Source: Candidatus Peregrinibacteria bacterium (GTDB lineage: Bacteria > Patescibacteriota > Gracilibacteria > UM-FILTER-43-11). Taken from it: 19,947 nt of DNA. The stretch lies in NCBI GenBank assembly GCA_016220125.1, contig JACRIF010000065.1, positions 1 through 19,947 of the forward strand. The letters are read 5' to 3'. The notes beneath the pieces are model-generated. The model did not search any database, was not told the DNA's origin, and worked only from the letters and a program-made list of their open reading frames with translations. The position numbers and the translations under genes are program-made. Shown piece after piece: positions 1-6,767 of this stretch; positions within the stretch are counted from its first letter, which is position 1; each line of letters opens with the position of its first letter.

Positions 1-2
1 AT

Positions 3-890
3 GTCCCCATCACCTACCTCAGTGAAATCGGAGTGCTCAGCGGGTATGCCGATGGCAATTTCAAACCCGAGAACCCCATCAATCGCGCGGAAGTGCTCAA
101 GGTGATCCTTCAAGGGGCGAAGGTCACAGTTCCCGAGCAGGTCACGGAGGCGGTTTTCCCCGATGTCGCGAAGGACGTTTGGTTCGCCAAATACGTTTTG
201 CAGGCCAAGACCATGGGGATTGTGAAGGGCAATGACAAGGATGGCACTTTCACCCCCGCACGACAGGTGAACAAGGCCGAATTCCTGAAAATGCTTCTGA
301 TGGCGAGCGGAATCAAGAGCGAGGCTTTGCCCGTCAATGAGTCCCTGGCCACCGATGTTCCGAAAGACGCCTGGTTCGCCCCCTATGTGAATTACGCCAT
401 CAAAACCGGCATCATCAGCAAGAACGCAGCCGGCAACGTGGAGCCCAACAAGCTCCTGACCCGCAGCCAAGTCACCGACATGCTTTATTTGCTTCTTTTG
501 ATCAAAAACGCGCCCGACACCCAGTTCCTGTTGCATCGTTCAGAGGCGGAACTGGCCCAGATCGAGGTCTACATCGCGGCCAACAAGGTGGCCAACGCCA
601 AACGCGCCTCCGAACTCGCCGTGGACCTGACCCAGCAAGCCTTCAAGAACATGCCCGAGAACAATGTGGTGGTGGGTGCCGCCAAGCTGGCCCGAGCCTA
701 TGATTGGCTCGTGGATTCCTTTGTGTATGGCATCAAGAAGGATTTTCCCGCGGCCACGGAATGGGCGAACAAGGCCATTGTGAAGGCGAATGAGGCGTGG
801 GAGGCGAACAACGCTACCCAACCTATCGCCAAGCACATCAAAGACCGAGCCCGCGAGATCCTGGCGCAGGTGGGCGGAAAGGAACAGTAA
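3..890 (+). CDS. SLH-domain protein, C-terminal part (5' end outside window)
   Basis: The reading frame is open to the left edge of the window, so this is the C-terminal 295 residues of a longer protein. A GTG at 33 lies inside an SLH repeat and is not the true start. Three S-layer-homology repeats are visible: the end of one (residues 1-40, with GYADGNFKPENPINRAEVLK), a second (about 51-100, from FPDVAKDVWFAKYV to VNKAEFLKMLL) and a third (about 117-165, DVPKDAWFAPYV to LLTRSQVTDML). SLH domains usually bind cell-wall-linked polysaccharide and anchor proteins to the cell surface. Residues 166-295 are helical, rich in Ala and Lys, and resemble a TPR-like or coiled-coil tail; I do not recognise it. 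A weak hairpin follows the gene, which separates it from the signalling block. SLH assignment is firm; the specific role is unknown. Confidence 0.85.
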   Translation, partial: VPITYLSEIGVLSGYADGNFKPENPINRAEVLKVILQGAKVTVPEQVTEAVFPDVAKDVWFAKYVLQAKTMGIVKGNDKDGTFTPARQVNKAEFLKMLLMASGIKSEALPVNESLATDVPKDAWFAPYVNYAIKTGIISKNAAGNVEPNKLLTRSQVTDMLYLLLLIKNAPDTQFLLHRSEAELAQIEVYIAANKVANAKRASELAVDLTQQAFKNMPENNVVVGAAKLARAYDWLVDSFVYGIKKDFPAATEWANKAIVKANEAWEANNATQPIAKHIKDRAREILAQVGGKEQ

Positions 891-913
891 AACATTTTAT
901 ATTTCAGATTTTG

Positions 914-944
914 CATTTCGCATGCGCGAAATGATTCTTTATTT
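914..944 (+). terminator. Possible Rho-independent terminator after the SLH gene
   Basis: A perfect 8-bp stem, CATTTCGC (914-921) with GCGAAATG (926-933), encloses the loop ATGC and is followed by a T-rich stretch (934-944). The stem is only half G/C and the T-tract is interrupted, so termination would be weak. It sits 24 nt after the SLH stop codon and 54 nt before the next start. Confidence 0.4.
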
Positions 945-987
945 GAAAACCGGAGAAAGGCTGTCCCCCGAGCCGTAATAAAAAAAT

Positions 988-3900
988 ATGACCCACAAAA
1001 AAGGCGACGAGCCATGCGCCCTTGATGTTCCGATGAATTACCGGACTTTTTTTGATTTGGCCAACGTCATGATGGTGGTGCTCGATGCCCATCAAAAGGT
1101 TGCGATGATCAATACTAAGGGGTGCGAGGTCCTGGGTTATTCCATGAATGAAATCGTCCACAAGAATTGGTTTGATCATTTTTTGCCACCCAACGAACGG
1201 AAAAAAGCTGAGAGGGCCTGGCGTGGAATATTGAAGGGGCAGGTTGACCCCTTTATGAATTTCGAAAACCACATTCTCACGAAAAGCGGAAAAAAAAGGC
1301 TGATCCGTTGGAATAACACTTACCTTAAAAATTCGAAGGGAGATGTTTGCTACACCCTTAGCTCGGGGATCGATATTACGGATAGCCGGCACGCCGATGA
1401 GGATATTCGCCTCAAATCGGCGTTGCTTGATTCCGAGCCTGATTCCATCATGGTCCATGATGATGCGGGGCATTTTCTCTATTTGAATGATGCGGCATGC
1501 GCGATGCATGGTTATACCCGGGAAGCGATGATGAAAATCCCGCTTTCCCGGATTTTGACCCCGAAACACGCCAAGGCGCTCAAATTACGTCTGGCCAAGG
1601 TCAATCAATTGAAAATTTTCACCGTGGAGTCCGCCCATATCCGCAAGGACGGCACCGTGATCCCTGTGGAAGTTCATGCCTCCGTTGCCGACTGGCATGG
1701 CAAACGTGCGATTTTGGCCATTGTGCGCGACACCACCGAGAGAGGTCGCGCCGATCGGAAATTGCGCGAATCGGAAGAGCGGTTTTTTGCCGCTTTTCAC
1801 GCGTCGCCGAATCTGATCGCCATCACTCGCATTTCCGATGGCAAAATTTTGGAAGTCAACAAGGGCTATTCCCGCATGCTGGGCTATACGCGTGCCGAAT
1901 CCATTGGCAAGACCACCGCCGAACTTTCCATCTGGGCTGATCCGGCGGATCGCGCATTTTTCGTCTCCCGCCTGAAAAAATTCGGCAAAATCACCGATTT
2001 TGAAACAACGCTTCGACATAAAAATGGCTCCCTTGTCACGGTTCTCGATTCCGCCCGAACCATCAAACTCCAGGACGAACTTTGCACTCTTTCGGTTGCC
2101 CATGACATCACCGCCCGCAAGTCGGCTGAGGAGACCATTCGCAAGAACGATGCTGAGTTGAGGGAGGCGCAGCGCATCGGGCGCATCGGCAATTTTGACT
2201 GGGACGCCAGAACCGACACGATTGTCTGGTCGGATCAGTACTACCGGATCTATGGCTTCAAACTGGGGCAAAAACCCCCTGGATACAAGGATCATTTGAA
2301 GGCCTATACGCCCGAGAGCGCCGCACGATTGGATGCGGCGGTGAAACACACCATGAAAACGGGCGAACCCTATGCTGTCGATCTTGAGCACGTGCGTACC
2401 GATGGCACACGAACATGGGTCACCGCTCGTGGCGAGGTCAAGCGCGACGCGCATCGGAAAATCATCGGTTTGCGTGGAACCGCCCAAGACATCACCCAGC
2501 GCAAAATCGCTGAAATAGCGCTCCATCGGCTCAATTTTCAATTGCAGGCGATCAGCGACTGCAACCAAGCCCTCGTTCGCGCGGAGGACGAGCAAAGCCT
2601 GCTCAATAGTATTTGCCGGATTGTGTGCGAAAAGGCGGGCTATCGCATGGCGTGGGTGGGTTTTGCGTTGAACGATGCTGTGAAAACGGTGTCGGTCATG
2701 GCCCGTAGCGGACTCAAAACCGATTATCTGGAAAAAATCAAAATCACGTGGGACAACACTCGCCTTGGCCGTGGGCCCACGGGAACCGCAATCCGAACCG
2801 GAAAGCCGATCATCAACCAGGATTTTGAAACCGATCCAAAATCCCGCCCTTGGCGCGACCAGGCGCGCAAACATGGATACCGATCCAGCATTGCCCTTCC
2901 ACTGATGGGGGAAAATGGGAAGCCCTTTGGCGCGCTGAATATTTATTCCGCGGAGCCCAAAGCCTTCACCCCGGACGGTGTTCGACTGCTTGAGGAGTTA
3001 TCCAATGATTTGGCTTTTGGAATCCTGAGTTTGCGCAACCGCATTCAGCGTAAAAAAGTCGAGGAAATGCTTCAGCAAAGCGAAGAGCGCTACCGCCTGA
3101 TCGCCACGAACACCTCGGATGTGATTTGGACGGGTCAGGTTTTGTTCAAGCCCGGCCTTCCCCCTTTGGCGCGCGCCAAGAAACTGGATATCCAGAAGCT
3201 TCGCAAGCTGATCCGATTCCACTTCACCTATGTCAGCCCCTCGGTCAAAAAGTCCCGTGGATGGACTTCGGAGGAATTCATGCGAAAGGATTTGTGGGAA
3301 ACCCTTACCCCTGAATCCTATCATTTGGCCATTCAAACCCTGATCGAGGAATTTGTTTTGGAATCCAAGCCCGGTTCGGATCCCGCCCGCACCCGCATGC
3401 TTAGCCTTGAGGCGGCGCGCAAGGACGGGAGCACGTTTTGGATCGAGACCAATATGCGTTTTTTGAGAAATGAAAAAGGGCAACCTATCGGAATAATGGG
3501 CATCAATCGCGATATCACCGATCGCCGGAAAGCGGAGGATGAACTGAGGGAGTCCCGCCATTTTTTGGACAAGATCATCAATGCGATCGACGACCCTATT
3601 TTTGTGAAAGACGAGCAACACCGATGGATCGACATGAACTTCAAGTTTTGCGAGTTTGTGGGCCATTCCAGGGAGGAGCTGATGTTCAAGTCCGACTACG
3701 ACTTCTTCCCCAAGAAACAGGCCGATGTTTTTTATCAAAAGGACGACCAGGTTTTCAAAAGCAACAAGCCGGTTATCAACGAGGAAGAGCTCACTTCCGC
3801 TGACGGAAAAATCCACACTCTTGTCACCACGAAAACCGTTTTCACCGACAAGGTCTCCAAACGGAAATTCCTGGTGGGCGTGATCCACGACATCACGGAG

Positions 3901-5604
3901 CAGAAAAAGACCCAATCCGCCCTTGCCCAAAGCGAGGCGCAGTACCGCGACATCGTCGAAAATTCTCCCGAGATGATTCATTCCGTGGATGCCAACGGCA
4001 TCCTATTTTTCGTGAATCGCAAGGAATGCGAATTGCTGGGCTACAAGCGCGAGGAGCTGATTGGACAGCCCATGGAAAAAATTTATTCCCCTGCGCTGGT
4101 CAAAGAGATCAAAAAAGGATTGGAGCAACTCAAAAAACGAGGCGTTTTGAATATCGCGCACACCCAGTTCGTGGCCAAGAACGGGACGCATATCGATGTG
4201 GAGATGCATTCCATCGCCCTTTACGATAGCCAGGAACGGGTGCATGGCCATTTTGTCCGAACCCGCTCCATCAGCCTTGATATCACCGAGCGGACCCGCG
4301 CCGAGGCGGCGTTGAAGCTCAGCGAGGAGAAATACCGCGATATCGTCGAAAATTCCCCCGAAATGATCCACTCCGTGGACGCCAAAGGGAAAATAACCTT
4401 TGTGAACAAGCGGGAGTGCGAGTTGTTGGGCTATCGGCCCAATGAACTGATCGGCAAACCCATGTCGAAGGTGTACAGCCCGCATTTGCTCAAGAAAATC
4501 GAGGCGGGGTTCGACAAGCTGAAAAAGGAGGGTTCCCTCACGATTTCCGAAAGCCAGATGATCAAAAAGAATGGCGAACCCCTGGATGTGGAAGTCCATT
4601 CCATCGCCCTTTACGACAAGGTTGGAAAACATCGGCATCAATTCACCCAGACCCGCTCCATCATTGTCGATATCACGGAGCAAAAAAAGGCGCGATTGGA
4701 ATTGCTGAAATACAAAATGGGCATCGAGCGCTCCTCCCAAGCCATCTATATGACCGATCGGGAAGGGGAAATCACCTACATCAATCCGACCTTCACAAAA
4801 ATGTACGGGTATTCCGAAGGCGAGGCTTTGGGTCGCACGCCCCGCATCCTGAAATCGGGGCTGCACCCCTTGAGTTTCTACCGGAATTTTTGGAAGGTCC
4901 TGCTTTCCGGGAATTCCATCCATTCCGAGATCACGAACAAAACCAAGGATGGACGCTTGATCCAGGTGGCGGCCGCGGCGAACCCCATTCTTGATGAAAA
5001 AAACAAGATCGTCGGATTTTTGGCCATTCACACCGATATCACGCAACAGAAACAGAGCGAGTTCGCCCTTTTTGAAAGCGAAAACCGCTACCGGACCTTG
5101 GTTGAATCCCTGCCCGCGTGCATCAAGTTGTTCGATGCCAAAGGCAAACTTGTTTCCATCAATCTTCATGGCAAGGAGGAGCATGGACTGATCGGCATGA
5201 GCGATGAGGAAATCAAAAATTGGAATTATATGGAATCCATTGAAAAGGAAGACCATGACAAGGTGAGGCAGGGGATGGCGAAAGCCATGAAGGGGGAAAA
5301 AAGTTCTTTTGTCATTCACCATACCCATACGCATGCCCAGGGGGGATATTGCTTCAGCACGTTGGTTCCGATCCTTCATGAGGGAAAGGTCAAAAATATC
5401 CTTTATTCCTCCACCGATATCACCCAGCAGAAAACCAATCAGGAGGAATTGCAGAAAAAGGTGGGCCAGATGGAATTCATGGGCCGGGTCAACATCAAAC
5501 GATACAAAAAAATGCTCCAGTTGGAACGCGAGATCAGCGAGCTCAAGAAGCGATTGGGCGAAACTCCGTCTTCGGATGCCCAAATGCTTAATAGTGACAA
5601 GTGA
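988..5604 (+). CDS. Ten-PAS, one-GAF sensory protein lacking a kinase domain
   Basis: This 1538-residue soluble protein has no signal peptide or membrane segment. Ten PAS/PAC units are marked by their closing D-[IT]-T-[E/D/A/Q] motifs: about 16-131, 143-251, 263-376, 390-505, 697-851, 857-971, 982-1101, 1112-1231, 1240-1353 and 1366-1481. A GAF domain lies at about 525-682 (RGPTGTAIRTGKP, YRSSIALPL). The fifth PAS carries an extra loop of about 28 residues after VIWTG. The C-terminus is a coiled coil (about 1490-1525, LEREISELKKRLG) with no H-box, HATPase, GGDEF or methyl-accepting domain. Many stand-alone PAS proteins end in such a coil, so this need not be a truncation. It probably binds small ligands, haem or flavin and signals by pairing with a kinase; the two kinases downstream are candidates. 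The ATG at 988 has no nearby Shine-Dalgarno; an ATG at 1033 is the alternative start. The last codons and stop lie within the AAGTGAC repeat. Confidence 0.85.
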   Translation: MTHKKGDEPCALDVPMNYRTFFDLANVMMVVLDAHQKVAMINTKGCEVLGYSMNEIVHKNWFDHFLPPNERKKAERAWRGILKGQVDPFMNFENHILTKSGKKRLIRWNNTYLKNSKGDVCYTLSSGIDITDSRHADEDIRLKSALLDSEPDSIMVHDDAGHFLYLNDAACAMHGYTREAMMKIPLSRILTPKHAKALKLRLAKVNQLKIFTVESAHIRKDGTVIPVEVHASVADWHGKRAILAIVRDTTERGRADRKLRESEERFFAAFHASPNLIAITRISDGKILEVNKGYSRMLGYTRAESIGKTTAELSIWADPADRAFFVSRLKKFGKITDFETTLRHKNGSLVTVLDSARTIKLQDELCTLSVAHDITARKSAEETIRKNDAELREAQRIGRIGNFDWDARTDTIVWSDQYYRIYGFKLGQKPPGYKDHLKAYTPESAARLDAAVKHTMKTGEPYAVDLEHVRTDGTRTWVTARGEVKRDAHRKIIGLRGTAQDITQRKIAEIALHRLNFQLQAISDCNQALVRAEDEQSLLNSICRIVCEKAGYRMAWVGFALNDAVKTVSVMARSGLKTDYLEKIKITWDNTRLGRGPTGTAIRTGKPIINQDFETDPKSRPWRDQARKHGYRSSIALPLMGENGKPFGALNIYSAEPKAFTPDGVRLLEELSNDLAFGILSLRNRIQRKKVEEMLQQSEERYRLIATNTSDVIWTGQVLFKPGLPPLARAKKLDIQKLRKLIRFHFTYVSPSVKKSRGWTSEEFMRKDLWETLTPESYHLAIQTLIEEFVLESKPGSDPARTRMLSLEAARKDGSTFWIETNMRFLRNEKGQPIGIMGINRDITDRRKAEDELRESRHFLDKIINAIDDPIFVKDEQHRWIDMNFKFCEFVGHSREELMFKSDYDFFPKKQADVFYQKDDQVFKSNKPVINEEELTSADGKIHTLVTTKTVFTDKVSKRKFLVGVIHDITEQKKTQSALAQSEAQYRDIVENSPEMIHSVDANGILFFVNRKECELLGYKREELIGQPMEKIYSPALVKEIKKGLEQLKKRGVLNIAHTQFVAKNGTHIDVEMHSIALYDSQERVHGHFVRTRSISLDITERTRAEAALKLSEEKYRDIVENSPEMIHSVDAKGKITFVNKRECELLGYRPNELIGKPMSKVYSPHLLKKIEAGFDKLKKEGSLTISESQMIKKNGEPLDVEVHSIALYDKVGKHRHQFTQTRSIIVDITEQKKARLELLKYKMGIERSSQAIYMTDREGEITYINPTFTKMYGYSEGEALGRTPRILKSGLHPLSFYRNFWKVLLSGNSIHSEITNKTKDGRLIQVAAAANPILDEKNKIVGFLAIHTDITQQKQSEFALFESENRYRTLVESLPACIKLFDAKGKLVSINLHGKEEHGLIGMSDEEIKNWNYMESIEKEDHDKVRQGMAKAMKGEKSSFVIHHTHTHAQGGYCFSTLVPILHEGKVKNILYSSTDITQQKTNQEELQKKVGQMEFMGRVNIKRYKKMLQLEREISELKKRLGETPSSDAQMLNSDK
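3931..4680 (+). repeat. Internal tandem duplication of a PAS module
   Basis: PAS 7 (3931-4290, residues 982-1101) and PAS 8 (4321-4680, residues 1112-1231) are each 120 residues long, align without gaps, and match at roughly 60% of positions by hand count. They share long runs such as YRDIVENSPEMIHSVDA and HSIALYD. The repeat offset is 390 nt. The other PAS units of the protein are much more divergent, so this pair is a comparatively recent duplication. Confidence 0.8.
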
Positions 5605-5618
5605 CAAAAGTGACAAGT
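5594..5618 (+). repeat. AAGTGAC-word intergenic repeat, copy 1
   Basis: A 25-nt segment built from AGTGACA words is repeated with two mismatches at 9721-9745. AAGTG-type words recur here at 5592, 5599, 5608, 5615 and 5622 (spacing 7, 9, 7, 7). The segment contains the TGA stop (5602-5604) of the multi-PAS gene. The rest of the gap to 5672 is A/T-rich, with TTGAAATTTGAAATTTT, and no convincing promoter or terminator. Confidence 0.65.
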
Positions 5619-5672
5619 GATAAGTTTGAAATTTGAAATTTTATTTTTTCCAACTAGCCATTTTTTAACTCC

Positions 5673-6764
5673 ATGACCTCAGCCCATCATTCCCATCGGC
5701 ATGTGTTTCTAGGCTGGGCACTCGTTTTGGCGGCATCGGCGTTGCTCCTGACGCTGGGTTTCGCCCTTTGGAATCGTTTTAAAATTCCGAATGTGGCGCT
5801 TCCTCCACGACCCCCGCTGAGACTGAGCATCGATATTTGGCCTGGTAATTTTTGGGTCATTGTGGCTGACAAAATGGGTTATTTCAAAGAGGAGGGCTTG
5901 CCCGTCGAATTGGTCGATATTTCCGCGGACTACCTTCAATCCTTGGATGATTTGAGCCTCGGCAACCGCGTGGATGCGGGACTGATGACCCCCTTCGATC
6001 TCATGCATCAGAACCTGAAACCCGAGGCCCACCTGATCGGCGTCATGGTTTCGGATTCCTCCGTGTCGGCCGAGGGCATTGTCGCGAAACCCGAAAACCA
6101 TACCCTTTTGGACTTAGTGGGGAAGCGGGTTGGAGTCGAGCACGATTCCTACCTTGATTTTTATTTGAATGTGCTTTTGAAATCCGCAGGGCTTTCCAAA
6201 GAGGACATCACGGTGGTTGATATCGACACCGATACCCTGGTCGACTCCTTCGGAGCCTTAAACCTGGATGCCGCGATGGCTTGGGAGCCTATTTTGGGGC
6301 AAGTTCGAGATCGTTATGCGGCGACCACCCTTTTCACCGCAGATCAGATCAAGGGGCTTTCGTGGTCCATTTGGGCCATGAAACGGTCTTTTTTGGATTC
6401 CCGCCCCGAGGATGTGGTGCGCATGCTCAAGGCCTGGAACAAGGCCACCCAGCTCATCAAATCGCACCCTGCCCAAGCTATGGCCCTGGTTGCCTCGGTT
6501 ACTTTCAAGTCCGATCCAGGGCATACGTTCACCGTTCCCGAATTGATCGCCATGCTCAAGGACGATGCGCTGCTTGATTTGAGCAACAACATCAAGTCTT
6601 TCAGCTTTTTGTCCGGACCGGAATCGGTTTATGGAAGCCTTCACTATATCTCCCGCTACCTCACCTATGAGAAAAAGATTTCGGGAATCCCCCCGCCGGA
6701 TGACTTGCTCGACCCGCGCTACCTGCGTTCTGTGTTTTACGATTTTGACGCCCCCGTGAATTAA
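5673..6764 (+). CDS. Membrane-anchored NMT1/SsuA-like substrate-binding protein
   Basis: This is a 363-residue periplasmic-binding-type protein. Residues 11-31 form a single hydrophobic anchor (FLGWALVLAASALLLTLGF). There is no lipobox cysteine, so it is probably tethered by an uncleaved helix or released by signal peptidase I. The family signature follows: LSIDIWPGNFWVIVADKMGY (about 50-69), FKEEGLPVELV, then LVGKRVGVEHDS (about 149-160) and LDAAMAWEPILGQV (about 196-209). This matches the NMT1/SsuA-like fold, which binds small organic ligands such as pyrimidine precursors, sulfonates or nitrate; the ligand cannot be read here. No ABC permease or ATPase gene is in the window. The stop codon is only 3 nt from the start of the next gene, a Cache histidine kinase, so the two are likely translationally coupled. 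The protein may be the ligand-capturing subunit of that sensor. No Shine-Dalgarno is seen before ATG 5673. Confidence 0.8.
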   Translation: MTSAHHSHRHVFLGWALVLAASALLLTLGFALWNRFKIPNVALPPRPPLRLSIDIWPGNFWVIVADKMGYFKEEGLPVELVDISADYLQSLDDLSLGNRVDAGLMTPFDLMHQNLKPEAHLIGVMVSDSSVSAEGIVAKPENHTLLDLVGKRVGVEHDSYLDFYLNVLLKSAGLSKEDITVVDIDTDTLVDSFGALNLDAAMAWEPILGQVRDRYAATTLFTADQIKGLSWSIWAMKRSFLDSRPEDVVRMLKAWNKATQLIKSHPAQAMALVASVTFKSDPGHTFTVPELIAMLKDDALLDLSNNIKSFSFLSGPESVYGSLHYISRYLTYEKKISGIPPPDDLLDPRYLRSVFYDFDAPVN

Positions 6765-6767
6765 GCT

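Noticed and set aside
5602..5604. UGA recoding to glycine as in Gracilibacteria, extending the multi-PAS protein
   Set aside because: Reading through meets another stop within a few codons in the repeat, and TGA ends several other genes at natural C-termini.
4003..5616. Long minus-strand open frame (537 codons), and similar ones at 1585-2874, 2998-3981 and 6258-7460
   Set aside because: They lie wholly opposite well-supported sensor genes, have no recognisable domain and no start signals, and arise from the codon pattern of the sense genes.
5673..6764. Thiamine precursor (NMT1/THI5) biosynthesis or uptake protein
   Set aside because: The family name reflects the fold; no thiamine gene or transporter is nearby, and the neighbour is a sensor kinase.
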